The notes under the pieces are model-generated. The model ran no database searches and was not told where the DNA came from. It saw only the letters and a program-made list of their open reading frames with translations. 64,000 nucleotides of DNA. It comes from Cinnamomum chago (Eukaryota; Streptophyta; Magnoliopsida; Laurales; Lauraceae). The position numbers and the translations under genes are program-made. The stretch is from positions 39,985,501-40,049,500 of the forward strand of contig CP142460.1 in the NCBI GenBank assembly GCA_038049695.1, in the 5' to 3' direction. Of the stretch, positions 1 through 12,008 are shown piece after piece. The number at the start of each line of letters is the position of its first letter. The stretch's first letter is position 1.

Positions 1-1132
1 TTTTATGAGAAACATTTTTCTCTTCTTCGTCGATCGCATATGAGGCTCACAAATAGATGTTTTACCCTTGGCAAGTTTTAAGTGTGGTGGGGCCCACACC
101 CACCCATTATAAGATGTCTCTACACTCTCTTTCTCTCTCATTTCTCCACTCCATCGGCTGCAACTCTCCAGCTATAGTGGCAGCAGCCATTCTTCTTCAT
201 TTCTTCCATTTCTCTTGCTCTAATGGAGCCTCCAAGCCACCAATCCGACGAGGGAACTCCGACAACTTCTTCTCCTTCATCTCCTCTCTTGTTTGACACC
301 ATTTTCGTGGGAAACCAAGGTGGGTCCCCTATTGCAAGCTTCTTCTTGTTGATTCATGACTCTAGAGGTAAGGACTCTTTCCCATTTTCCTTGGATGTGC
401 AATGACTTTCCCTTAAGTTCTATTTCCTAGCTTGGTTTGAGCTTATTCCTTGTCTTTCATTGTTTGACCCATTTTAGGGTTTGTTTTGGGGTTTTTGTAG
501 AGATTGTTGATCTTGAGCTTGAGAGGTGATTAGAGGCTTGGTTTGCTAGCTTGGAACCCAAGGCAAGTGGATGAATGGATGGTTTGAATGGTATCAAAGT
601 TTTATGAGAAATCCTAGATTTATTACTTGTTCTTGATAATTTGACATATGCTTCACATATGCTTCTTGCTATATTTCTATTGATTTCGAAAATGCATATT
701 AATGGTTTTTGTTCTCTCTTGTTAAACCTCTTGAAAATGTATGCATCCCATTGGTCAAAGTTTGCTCATATGGTTTTATAAGGAATAGGATTGGTTTTGC
801 CATTCAAAGTTATGTTTATTAGTTGCATTGATTTGAAGTAAGATGCTCATTTGGTGAGTTTTGCTAAATCATCCATTGAAATGGAAATGTGATCAATAGA
901 CTTTGTTTATCCATAGATTTTGGCTCAAATGAACCCTTGCATATGATTGGGATTCTTCTCCTTGTTTGGGGTTAAATGTGGGAAATGAGGTGTTTAAATT
1001 TAATTTTTCATTAGAGTTTTAATGAGAATTTTAAGTGATTATGGAAGAAAAATGTTAGTGGTTTAAGTGTTGGAAGGAAAGGAAAAAGGGGAGAAAAATC
1101 AAGTCTTTCCCGGACCTGCTATACGCCCAGGT

Positions 1133-1245
1133 CCGATCGATCGGACTGTCGTTAATTGTGAGGCTTTTCGAGCCGATCGATCGGACTGTCATCCGATCGA
1201 TTGGACCTGTCTGTAACTGAGACAGGAATTCAGGCCGATCGATTG
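1133..1245. repeat. Palindrome cassette of A1 (CCGATCGATCGG type)
   Basis: Four 12-bp palindromes are seen at 1133-1144, 1173-1184, 1193-1204 and 1234-1245. The first two are perfect CCGATCGATCGG and the last two end ATTGG instead of ATCGG. Just upstream, CGGACCTG (about 1111-1118) and CAGGTCCG form an inverted pair around ATACGCC. The cassette lies at the same relative place in the element as the CTCGAG-type cassettes of A3 and A5. Its function is unknown. Confidence 0.8.
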
Positions 1246-2179
1246 GACCGAAGGACTCAGTTTGAGTCCAGTGAAATTTGATATTGTTTTTTTTTTTGGA
1301 AACAATTGTGCTTTCTATGAGTCCTAGGGGTATATACATTAGTGTTAAGACTAATTATGCCCTAATCTAAGGTCTTCAGGACTAGGGAACTAAAAGAAAA
1401 GAATGGTGATGATCTAGGCACTAATTCTTGGTTCTAGGTGGGACCTTGGCTACCCTCCTTGGACTCATTTGACCATATGTGAGGGCGTCTTGAGCCGATG
1501 CTCTTCACGGTTGGTTCGGATGCATCGAAGTTCAATCTATTTCAATCTTGAACGGGATGGAACGACACGATATTTTCTTTATACCTAAACGCAAGGTCTA
1601 TTTCCTTGGGTATCGCGAATTCTATTCCTTTCGGTGACTGAGTAGGTTACTCGATGGTTCCGGGTTAACATCATACTTAGGATGGACCGTTTATAGTCTT
1701 GATCTTCTATGGTAACACCTAGTCCTAACCATAAGCTCATTTTAAGTTTTAAAAATAGTAAAAGTGCATAAGGAGCCCGGAATGTCTTCAAACTCAAGGA
1801 GTACCAAGTAATTATTGTAATCGACATACGGGACCCCTATTCACTTAGATAAATCTTGAAACCGGTATTTTTACCCGAAATTGTAATAGTTCATTGTTTC
1901 ACCTCATTTCCAAGATTTGCATCACATGACTTGTTTTCCCGAAAGCACTGAAGTTACACTAGTAACAGTTATTTGTCCCGAAATGTATTGCCCGACATGA
2001 AATGACAGTGTGCCCTTGAGCACCCCCGTTTTACCCATTTATTTATTGTACTTGATTTACTTACATATGTCCCGATTTGTTATTTGACCCATGAGTCGGC
2101 ATCACTAAGCTTGGATAACCTTGTCGATTTGATCCACCGACTTGGAGATCCCCCTTCCGTCCCGCCAGCTGCAGTTTGG

Positions 2180-2240
2180 ATCCCGATACCCGGTTATTGC
2201 TGTGGTCCCGTCCCGATACCCGGTTCGCTACCGTGGTCCC
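2180..2240. repeat. Short direct subrepeat of family A
   Basis: Two neighbouring copies of a roughly 32-bp block built around CCCGATACCCGGTT and GTGGTCCCG. The same pair occurs inverted at 62463-62523 in A5 and at about 55358-55446 in A3, so it is a structural landmark of family A and not a local accident. Confidence 0.7.
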
Positions 2241-4377
2241 GTTCCCGTATATTTATATTGTATATATGATTTGCGTTGAGTCTCCTCACCTTGTGTGACT
2301 GAGACCAACGTCCCGTTTGTAACGCCCCAATTCCGGATACCGATATACTCGCTCGATTACCCGAAATTGGCGCGCTACTTCCCGGAAAATCCGAGAACTT
2401 CCAAGATCGTAGGCCGCAGTGAGGTCCAATTTAAAACTTTTTGAACCAAATAACATTCAATGGTTAAAACTTGCGGAAGCATAACATTTAAATAGAGCGG
2501 AAGCAATAGGTATCATGTATATATAAAGTAAGAGCAAGACTGCAGTCTACTTTGTAAATGGTTCAATGTTAATAAAAAGTTATACATTGTGTTCTACCCC
2601 CAACTCACTACAAAAAGCACTCAAACCCAAAACAAATAGTATCTCTCAAAACCCCTGTGGATACTCGTCTCCGCCCTCCGGCTCGACGTCCGTGTCGGCC
2701 GGGCCCCAAGCGTACTCTCCGGCTACAGGTGCCTCCACGAGGGCTAGTGCGTCGTCGGGAATCTCTGGGTCAAGGCCTAAGCACCATAGAATGGGTCAGA
2801 TCGAAACGATCTGGCAAGATACAGCATACTACTAACATAGCACATATATATCGAAGGAAGTAAAGACAGGTGCATAAATTAAATGAGTAACAAAGGAAAT
2901 GAACTAGGCAGTTGTGCATTTAAATCATAAAGAATCAGTATAAATAGAAACATCTAAACTACTAAAAACAATGTGGCACATTCACACGAGCTGGAATACC
3001 GCGGGATATTATGCCGCGGCCCTCCCATACTGAACACAGTCGCGGCGGGGAATCTCACCAGGGAATAACTAACCCCGAATCTCACTCATCAACTCATCAT
3101 CTCATCATCTCAACACACCAGATCGGCACGGTATGACACCTTGCCGTCTTAACCACACAGCTCATCATGATAGCTCCTCAACACTCAACTAGCTCCTACC
3201 GGGGATGATCAGTCCACCGGCTGAGCTTAAATCAACCGAGTGAATGTTCATGCCGACTCGAGAATAACTCTAAGGTCTGTGTCTGTCTAGTCTTTGCCTT
3301 GCGTGAGCAAGGTCCTAACAATATCCCTAAGAGGTCCAAACATCTCAACACAGTCTCTGGATCTCATTCAATGTCCAGGCCTACTCGTTGGATCCATACC
3401 AAGGCCCATCAGTACATGGCCTGGTCTAAAACTGTCCAAACGAGGCAACTAATCCACTATTACTGATAAACAGTTCCATTTCAATCCATATAACTTAACA
3501 GTCCAATAGAAACTACCTCTTCAAGCTAAAGGGTTCATATCACCACACTTAGGCCCATTAAGGGCCCGCCTAGACACAGACACGGGTCAATGATCTCCGA
3601 AATCACACCATCGGGTCACCTCTAGATACCCTAGGTTCAGGTCTTCCAATTATGTTTAATTAACAGTAAACAACTATCTAAAGATCTAAGAATGACAGAG
3701 TAAAATCACAGTGAAGTATAAACTTCAATCAGAGAATCAACGGGAAAAGCAACGGTCCAATCCTAGGTAAATGGGCCACTTTAGGTTCGGGTCTATCTCC
3801 GGTAATTCGATCTCTAAACGATGTCATTAATGCCGTAAAATATTGTATTTGGTGCTTAGTTAGTTAATGGCATCTATGACAACTCTTGGAGGTCGAATCA
3901 TCTTAGATTATCCACCAAAACTCTAAACAGTGGTCCCCGCGAGTCAAGGTTGAGCCACACCGTTGACTCGGGCTTAGGACACTGACAAATGCTCATTTGG
4001 ATGGTCAATGGGCCCCACAACTGATCATATCTCCTAAGTGTTGAAAACTGGAACAATCAGGGTTTTCCAGGTGAACCTGATGTGTTGAGAGCTCGGTGGA
4101 TTTCCTGGCCGGGAAGATCAACCGAGTGCACTAACTAATCTGAACCAGGCTTCCTGGACAACTTATATCGTTTCTAGAGGCTTACAGCGTGTCCGGTCAA
4201 ACAACCAGGCCTAGGTGATTGACCGCATACTCTGAAAACCTTAGAACGATTGATGTTCCCGCTTTAAACATCACCTAAAGTAAAATCCTAAGTATCAAGT
4301 CCATTTGGGTGTAAGGAGTCTGAGTTTTGATTGAAGAACCAACTTTCAGTCACTTCCTGCACAAACAGCGTGAATCG

Positions 4378-4642
4378 GGTCAACCGGTGCGAGACCAGGT
4401 CAACCCGACTATTTGAAATGAAATTTGTGCAAGAAATGGCTAAGGGCCAGTTTTCCAAGAAATCTCAGTGTGGCCGGTTAACCGGCCTGCATAGTCCGGT
4501 TAACCGGCTGCACTGCAGCACTTCCTGCAGAAGAAATAACTGGGAGCTTCCATTTCTGCAATTTCAGTGTGGCCGGTTGACCGGCCTGCAAAGCCCGGTT
4601 AACCGGCTACACTGCCGGTTAACCAACCGGTTAACCGGTTAC
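4378..4642. repeat. Palindrome cassette of E1 (CCGGTTAACCGG type)
   Basis: At least five copies of CCGGTTAACCGG or close forms lie at 4474-4485, 4496-4507, 4571-4586 (a GTTGAC variant inside GGCC...GGCC), 4594-4606 and 4614-4640, with half-site forms (GGTCAACC, CAACCGG) at 4378-4410. Most sit within a repeated context GTGTGGCCGG...CCGGCCTGCA. Their position in the element matches the cassettes of families A and B. Confidence 0.85.
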
Positions 4643-5869
4643 ACGAAACTGGGACAAAACCCAGTTTCTGCAGTCACTCTGTTTTGGCTCCATTTCCACC
4701 CAAACTACTTCCAATCCCTTCCAAACTTCACCAACACCATTCTAAACATAAAATGACTCCATAACCATCCGTCCATCACCTTATGGCCCACTGATCTTCC
4801 AAATGGGGGGTGAAAACCCCCATCCATCAGTGACCTTACCATCCAAACAAACACAACAAAGCTCAAATGTAGACTAACACTTAACTGAACATATTTGTGA
4901 ATTAAAAACCACTGAATCATGAAATAAATCATACACCCTAAGTTATTAGTATGATGCACTTGCCTCTTGTAGCTTGTGAATTGATTTGTAGAGAGAAGAG
5001 AGAAATAACAGGGAAGGTAAACCCAGAAATCAGTCCAGCAAAAATGCAGAGGAAGAAGAGGACGACACCACAGCAGCTCCTAAAAAGGGATTCCAGCAGT
5101 AGTAGAGTGTAGCAGCAGTAGCAGGAAGAAGTAAGAAGAAGAATACAGCTGCAGCTTCAAGTAGAAATTCCAGCTACAGCAATCAGTCCAGTAGAGACAG
5201 GGAAGTGAGGGAAATGGAGAGGAAGAAGATGAGTAGCTGCTAGTGGAGTTTCCAGTAGAAATCAGTCTAGCAGAGAAGAAACAGTTGCAGCACAGCCCAG
5301 GGGGAAAATTTCAGCAGAGTAACAGTAGGGAAATGGAGAGAAAGAGATGGTCCAGCAGTTACAGAAGATGGAAGAAGAAGATGATGAACACGGCTGCAGC
5401 GATGGTCTTCAAAAATGGAATTTCCTTCAACAGCAGCTGGTTGCACTTGCTCGTACGTAAGAGAGGGAAAGAAGAGGAAGGAAGAGAGGAATGGGGAGGG
5501 TAGGCAGTTGAGCTGGGGAAGTTATCTTGGGATGGGGGCTGAAGGTCTTCTTGGGATGGGGGCTGGGATTAGGGTTTAGGGTTTATTGCAAATGTTAAGA
5601 GAGGTTTTATATAGGATTAGTGGAGTGATTGAAGACTATAGTACCCTTAGGGTTTAGTGGAATGAGGGTTAGGGTTTGGGGGGTAGTTGGGTCATTTGGT
5701 TAGGAAGTTTCTAGAGGAGAGGCACCTCTTAACACTAACCCACACTAATTAGCTTAATTAATTAGACTTTACTAACTAAGCCTAGGATTAACACAACACC
5801 CCATTAATTAAAAACACTAACCCACTAAGTTAATCTAACTAGTCAATCTAATTAGCCCCTAATTAGCCC

Positions 5870-6000
5870 AATTAAAACAGTAATTAACAATGATTAGCCA
5901 AGATTAGCAAGGATTAGCAATAATTAGCGAAGATTAGAAGAAATTAGCAAAGATTAGCAGAGATTAACATAATTAATCAATAATTAACATAAATTAGAGT
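5870..6000. repeat. AT-rich short tandem repeat (GATTAGCAA-like)
   Basis: About ten degenerate copies of a 10-12-bp AGATTAGCAA-like unit near the right end of E1. It is simple-sequence expansion inside the LTR-type element. Confidence 0.6.
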
Positions 6001-6289
6001 TAATTAGTCTATAAAATAGCCCTTAGAGGGCCCACCAAGGGTGGGACCTCACACCGTTATACTCTTGTCACTTCGGTGATAGATGACTTAGCTTTTTGTG
6101 ATTGCCATCTTGCCAGTTCCCGATTCCTTGGATACCCGACATGTTTTATATTGCTTACTTGCTTTCCGATAAATGATTCGTTTCCTTTATGAAAGTTGTT
6201 ATTTAAACAAGTGTTCATATTCTCCAATGTAAATTCAGTTATTATTATATTGTTTTCTGTTCTTTGTACACGGACATGTTTTAAATGAA

Positions 6290-6860
6290 TGCCGGTTGGG
6301 TGAATACCCATTGTTTTACATATGTTTCAAACGATCATTGATTTTGCTAGATTTATATGATTACATATGTTTTAAAGGAATACCCAAATTGTTAAATATC
6401 CGTGCTTTGTTTTAAATGACATTTGGTTTGTCAGATATCTATGTTTATACTTGTTTTAAATGAATACCCGAATTGTTAAATATCCATGCTTTGAAATATG
6501 TTTTAAATGACACACGTTTTGCCAGATTCCTATGTTTATACCTGTTTTTAAATGATACCCGATTTGTTGAATACCCATGCTTTGAAATATGTTTAAATGA
6601 ACATTAGTTTTGTCAGATTTCTTTGGTTACACATGCTTTAAATGAATACTCGGTTTGTTGTATACTTATGTTTTTACTTAAGTCTCAAATGAACGTTTGT
6701 TTTGTCAAACCACTATATTTACACATGTTTTAGACGAACACCCGATTGTCAAATATCTATGCCTTTATGGATGATGTAAATGAACATACATTTTATTAGA
6801 TCTTCATGTTTTTCCCACGTTTGAAACGAATACATGTTTTGTCCGAGATCCATGATTTTG
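6290..6860. repeat. Degenerate tandem repeat in A1 (about 120-130-bp period)
   Basis: Repeated phrases such as TTTTAAATGAATACCCGA, TTGTTAAATATCCATGCTTTG and TTTGTCAGAT..CTATGTTTA recur four or more times with drift. The copies are too diverged to phase exactly by eye. The array belongs to the 5' half of family A in minus orientation. Confidence 0.6.
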
Positions 6861-7486
6861 CACCCGATTAATTATATGTAGCATTTGATCGAATAGCATG
6901 ATTTATCTTATGTTTTATTCTTTAGTATATTTGTTATCTTTTCATCCACCTGCCAGACCGTCGTGTCTAACCCACTACTTTTGATACTCAGGTTCAGATT
7001 TCTTCGTCCCGAGATGAGTGCTTGGGTTGGCTGTGGAGCCATGTTTTGCAAGTTGTTTTGTCGGCTATGTCATGTAGACATTGAGCTTGACATCGGAGCT
7101 ACGTCATATTTGGGGTAGTGATTATAGCTTATTGTTGTATGGCTTTTATTAGCCTTTTTCTTGGGATACTTAATTAATGTACATTGATAATTGTAATTGG
7201 AACATATATGGGAAAGTAATATCCTGTTATTGTCAGCTCTGTAATCTATTGTGATGGTTTACTCCAGTCTGATATGATTCTTAATATGATAGCTATATGC
7301 TAAAGGTTGAGTGCGACGCGGAATCCGATGGCCACGGACTCCGGGTCGCAATGCCACGAAAGCTTCTGCAAAATATTCAGAATGTGTTGGAATGTGTTGT
7401 CTTCACACAGGCGGATCTTGGGAGAAAAATATATTTATGCTTAATCCCATTTCGCGCCCCTGATGTCCCGGATTGGGGGCGTGACA

Positions 7487-8696
7487 AGTTCGATGGCTGT
7501 CGGTTGACCGAAGTGGAAATCTCGGTTAGCCGACGGCTGACCGACGGTTGACCGACGCTGCGCGGACAGTGCATTTCAAGTCAGATTTTTACATTTCTTC
7601 TTCCCTTCTTCTTATTTATCCTTCAACCTGCACTTCCCTGAGCCTACAAGCTCTCCAAGGGATTAAACATACATATTCAAGTACAATTTAAAACATCTCA
7701 TTCCCATTCTCCAATTTAAAACAAAATCCCCAAAATTTCCATTCAAGACATAGATTTCCAATGAAATGAAGAGAATGAAAAGAAAACAAACCAAATGCAC
7801 AAATGCTAACATCCATCCTAGATTGTTTACTTGCCTTAGTCCAAGATGCCACAAACCTTCTTCAAGCACTTCTACTCAAGTTAAGCCAAAGACTACAAAA
7901 AAAAACCCCATGAAAATCATTCAAAACTCACCCAAACTTGAAAACAAGAAACCCATATTCACAAAAGGGTTTGCAAACATGAAAAAAAGATCTTTAGGAA
8001 CCAAAAAGGCTCCATTAAAGAGATGGGTTGGAGCTCTTACCTTGAGATCCACAAACAAGAGAGAAGGAAGAAAATGGAGAGCTTGCCCAACTAGAAACTT
8101 CAAGAAACTTGTATCAATGGAAAGCTTGGGATGAGAGGGAGAAGATGATGGTCTTGGAATTTCATTTGGAGTCTTCTAACTTGTGCATTCAAGAGAAATG
8201 AAGTGGAAGGAAAAAAAGGGTTTTCTCTTCTTGGTTCTCTAGGTTTAGGGTTTGAGAGTGAAAAGAGGGAAAGAGAAAGAGTTGACTTAAAACAATAGCA
8301 AATGGGGCCCAATGAGCCTAAACCTTGCATTGACAAAAACATGATCTTGCGGGCCTCGAATGAACTCGACGAAGAAGGATAAAATGATCATCGAAATATC
8401 TAGTTTCCAAAAAGTATATTTTTGACATGGTTTTGAGATTTCAAAATTTGTGTCCAAATTTGTGTATAAAAGACAAATGAAATCAAAATCACAATTAAAA
8501 ACGGAAAACCAATATGATCCTCCCAAGCTTACACGTGCACTAAGTCCTTCCTGAGCGTGTCTGACTAACACTTACGTTCTCAAAACTCCCAAAGCTATAT
8601 CCGGGACTAAAACTAATTATTTATAACCCAATGATAACTAAACTCACTTAAGACTAAACACACACTAATCAAATTAGTCTGGGTCGGGGTCTAACA
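7487..8696 (+). mobile_element. Family A element, copy A2, 3' part
   Basis: Sequence right of A1 starts inside a palindrome cassette (7496-7560, CGGTTGACCG-like) and continues collinearly with the 3' part of A3: the leader-like AAACC/AAGCC stretch, the block GACGAAGAAGGA..AAATGATCATCGAAATATC at 8368-8402 (compare 59390-59420), and an end GGGTCGGGGTCTAACA at 8681-8696. The 5' part must lie left of the window because A1 inserted into A2. No coding sequence is seen. Confidence 0.75.
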
Positions 8697-8701
8697 CCGA
8701 T

Positions 8702-9639
8702 TGTGAATCAATTTTAAGTATAAGATTTGTGACATATGCCTCCGTATGTGGATCTCATCCACACACATGTATCACATCTAATATACTCGTAAGCTCCGGT
8801 TTATCTCATGAACCATCATGTCATAAGTATTGGTTATGTGCAATAAGAAATAAAACACCATTCATCTCATGAATAGAAAGCATGATTTTATTGATAAATA
8901 AATCGGTTTATTACATCATCCAATGGATTGAGACCATATAAACTAACAAGGGTGTCCCAGTTGAAGCCAGCTTTCTATGGAATCCCTAGTGGTTCCCATG
9001 CTAGCCCAATTTATAGATTATTACTAATCCTACTTGAACTCTAAAAGGAAAGAAGAGAAGGATACTAATTATAATAGAAGTGAGACTTCTAATTATAATT
9101 AAAAGGGGAGGTGCTCGCAAGCTATATAAGGAGAGAAAGGGCTTGCACGTCCAAGGAATCTATCACACGCCCAAGCTCTCTCTCTCTCTCTCCCCTCTGG
9201 TTCGCTTATAGAGATTCTAGGGTTTGTTTCTTTTGGAGATCTCACTATTTTCCTTGAGAAAGAGATCTGAAAGAGGGTCATAGCGTGGAAGACAACAAGG
9301 TCTTGGAGATTCTATTTACAGTACTGCAACATTATCAGATGAGATGCCCAATCTCATTGCTGGTTGTGAATCAATTTAAGTATAAGATTTGTGATCTAAT
9401 TTAAGTATAAGATTTGTGATCTATGTCTCTTGTATGTGGATCTCATCCAAATACATGAATCATATCTAATATACTTGTGGGCTCCGGTTCATCTCATGAA
9501 CCATCATGTCATTTTGTATTGGTCATTTGCAAACATAGAATAAAATACCATTCATCTAAAGTATGAAAATATAAATTAATTAATGAAATAAATCAATTTA
9601 CCAATATTTTCCAGTGGATTGAGGTCATACAATCTAACA
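8702..9639. mobile_element. Small element with about 0.25-0.28-kb direct terminal repeats (TRIM-like)
   Basis: Two direct copies flank a roughly 410-bp middle: 8702-8950 and about 9363-9639. Both start TGTGAATCAATTT..AAGTATAAG and end GGATTGAG..CATA..CTAACA. The second carries an internal 31-bp duplication of its first part. The middle contains a CTATATAAGGAGAG TATA-like motif (9121-9134), an A/G-rich leader and no ORF. I could not find a TSD or a convincing primer-binding site, so 'TRIM-like' is inferred from size and layout. A related, rearranged copy is at 36118-37590. Confidence 0.5.
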
Positions 9640-9783
9640 CTCCCAACAGAAAATCTAAATGCTCAAGTACAACCAAACATTAGGAAACTAGAATTTAAGA
9701 ATTCTAGAGGCAAAGTTGATATTTAAGAAGGTTGATTTTTTTTTTAATTTCATTTATCAAACGGGAAATTCCAAATGTTACAT

Positions 9784-10216
9784 TAGGGGTGTTCATTTGT
9801 TGGGCTAAGGAAGATCCAGGCTTGGCCCGATTTCTAAACTGCATGTCCAAGCCCGACCCACCTCGAATCAGGTTATGAGGAGCTAGCCTAGGCCAGGCCT
9901 ACTTGGAAATCCGTAAGCCCGAGCTTAGCCCGATATTGATATATAATTTAAAAAGAAAGTAAAATTCTATTAAGTTGGGTGTAGCTAAATTGGTTGGTCT
10001 TGACTGCTTTTGTGAAAGAGTAAAATCCCCCTCTCTACATTTTTCTATCACTATTTTATCACTCAGGCTCGGCCGGGCTTTGGGCTCTCTACAACTGAGT
10101 CCAAGCCTGGACCATCTATTAAATGGGCCGAGAAAAATGTCCGTGCCCAGCCTATTTGCTAAATTAAAAGCCTAAGCCAGACCAAATCGGGCTAGCTCAG
10201 TCCATGAACACCCCTA
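9784..10216. mobile_element. hAT-type MITE, 433 bp
   Basis: Perfect 13-bp terminal inverted repeats TAGGGGTGTTCAT...ATGAACACCCCTA, flanked by a perfect 8-bp target duplication TGTTACAT (9776-9783 and 10217-10224). The TIR type and the 8-bp TSD are diagnostic of the hAT superfamily. The inside is rich in GGCCCGA/GGGCC words and has no transposase, so it is non-autonomous. Confidence 0.92.
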
Positions 10217-10224
10217 TGTTACAT

Positions 10225-11819
10225 AGGACCATAGAAGGTCCCAGCAATGCATTAAAAATTTTAGTTAGGAATTCCTCTAGCAATGTCATTACTGTCTATG
10301 GAGCATTTGGAATTCCTCATTTGATTTTTGCACAATTCCAAAATCAGTCTTTCCACTTTTGGCCTTTCAAAATCTCAAAATTCCAATATTGCAAATGTTA
10401 GCCTTAGTGGATTGGGGCCCACTACCATGTTAGGCTAACTTTGGCCCCAACCACAGATAGGAAAAATGCCCCTCACTCTCAATGCCACTTTCGTTTCCTC
10501 TTCTTCAATGAGGGCATCGAAAAGGCATTGAAAACCTCATTATCCCTCTCTTCATCGGTTCTTTTCACCATGGTTATATAAGGAGATATGGTGGGGAAGA
10601 AATAACATAAATCCCAAAACCCCATGTTCTTCTTCCTTTTAGCTATTATTGAGACCCAGTCCATTCACCCATTAGCTCATTCATCGGGCATTCTTTTGCT
10701 AGGCTTGTGGACAATAGGGAGTGATTTGAGTGGGAGAGATTTTTAGTAAGTCTCCTCTGAACTCTTGACGAATGCACCTCATTTTTCGCATGGATTGGTC
10801 TCTTGTGTTTCTTGTGTTTATAGAGGCCTCGTGACATTTGATCTGAAGCTTCCGCGATGATCTTTGTCTTATAATAAGGTCATGTTCGTGTATGTCCGCA
10901 AAAGAGGAAAGTCATGATCCTCTTCCATAGAAGCACGTTTCTTACAAGAGAGGGTTGGACTTCAATCTACTGCATAAGCAAGTAAACACTGACTATTTTT
11001 GGGGATTTATCTTGGTAACTTATATTGCACATAACATGGGTATTTGAAAGAATAGGAAGAGCGGTACTATTTTTGCATAAATAACTCTGCACAAATGTGC
11101 CCTAGATGTTACGATGTTTTGGAAGATTTGATAAACTTGTCAAGGGACAACATTTGGTGAACTCAAAACTCTCCCAACCAAGAATTCTTTGAATTGCATC
11201 AAATAATAGGCCCTTGCTTTTCACTTCTTTGAATCCTTAAACTCATTCATAGAAGAAAAACTATTGCAAGAACCTTTGAACTTCTTATCGTTACTCTTTT
11301 CATTGTTGATTATACGTTAGTCTGGATCCTCTAAGGCTTTGATTTAGATAAATCTTGAGCCGAAGAGTGGAATCTGTAGTAGGCCCCCCCTATTTAAAAG
11401 TCGAGCCTCTCAAAATATATCCTCTTCCGGTGGGCTTTTTTGAGATTTTTTTTTCAATAGAGGTTAGTCAAGCATAAGATTGACTGTTTGATGAAAAACG
11501 CGATTAGTGAATTATATTTATATAAATTATATTTCAGTCAAATAATCAATATTATGATGGGACCGAATCTTATTGGAGTAAAATTTGGAACTATCCATCA
11601 AATACAAGAAAATTTATTTTCATAGTTCTGGGCTTACTAAAATTGAGTGTTCCGGGCCAAAGGCTCCTTTTGCTTGGCTGGGCAAGAGATACTTGGGGTT
11701 ATAAAATAAAATAAAAAAATTAGGAGGAAATTTATTTTCAGGTTTACTCCATCCCCAGACGAGTACTCTGCGGATCCGGACACGGGGGCAGTAGAATTCC
11801 AAGCCCCGATCCGAAAAAC
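10225..11819. other. Intergenic region upstream of gene 1
   Basis: Low-complexity and AT-rich sequence without an ORF resembling a known protein. The part nearest the gene (about 11600-11820) would contain its promoter, but I see no unambiguous TATA box or element. Confidence 0.4.
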
Positions 11820-12008
11820 AGTCGTTTCTTTCGTCTCCTACCTAATTAAGGCTTCGTTCTCATTCCTCTCCTCATAAGATCTGCTGAAGGCGACGGACGT
11901 GTCGCATGTGAAAACTGCAGGAAGAACATATGAGAGAGAGAGGGGGAGATTTCAAGGCATTTCTAGGGTTTCCTGGAGCTATTAAAGATCTCGGGCAAAT
12001 CTAACGAG
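11820..12008 (+). other. Predicted 5' leader exon of gene 1
   Basis: GC-richer stretch with CT/GA-rich leader character (CATTCCTCTCCTC, GAGAGAGAGAGGGGGAG) ending at a plausible donor, CTAACGAG|GTTTGA at 12008/12009. The following 8 kb is T-rich intron-like sequence, and the coding exon starts only after an acceptor at 20102. The exon start is a guess. Confidence 0.45.

Larger units (their letters stand above)
2318..6053 (+). mobile_element. LTR-type element E1 nested in A1
   Basis: A 3736-bp insertion beginning TGTAACGCCCCAATTCC and ending GGTGGGACCTCACA, flanked by a perfect 5-bp target duplication, CCGTT (2313-2317 and 6054-6058). The host sequence resumes exactly: the family A stretch ending at 2317 continues at 6059 when compared with 62280-62390. 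The TG...CA ends and 5-bp TSD show an LTR-retrotransposon product, most simply a solo LTR because no internal duplicate or polyprotein is seen. Its layout (GGAAGC-rich 5' part, palindrome cassette, purine-rich leader-like stretch, AGGGTTTAGGG near the end) parallels family A read in plus orientation, so E1 is a distant relative. Confidence 0.85.
1..7486 (-). mobile_element. Family A LTR-type element, copy A1 (left end outside window, split by E1)
   Basis: Read on the minus strand, the element starts at 7486 with TGTCACGCCCCCAATCC and runs off the left edge. Position 1 matches position 60480 of copy A4, which lies 406 bp from that copy's terminus, so about 0.4 kb of A1 is missing. It is collinear, inverted, with 61636-64000 (A5): examples are the CACGGTAG/CCGGGTATC subrepeats at 2180-2240 against 62463-62523, and the block at 1730-1850 against 62860-62940. 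It has no coding capacity that I can see, so it is either a solo long LTR or a coding-free derivative. A Ty3/gypsy origin is inferred only from LTR length and the TG...CA ends. E1 interrupts it at 2318-6053. Its right flank, AGTTC at 7487-7491, should be the target duplication, whose partner lies outside the window. Confidence 0.75.

Noticed and set aside
9099-9281. Possible small gene with TATA box at 9121
   Set aside because: The TATA and leader belong to the repeat at 8702-9639 (shared with 37361-37560); no sustained ORF.
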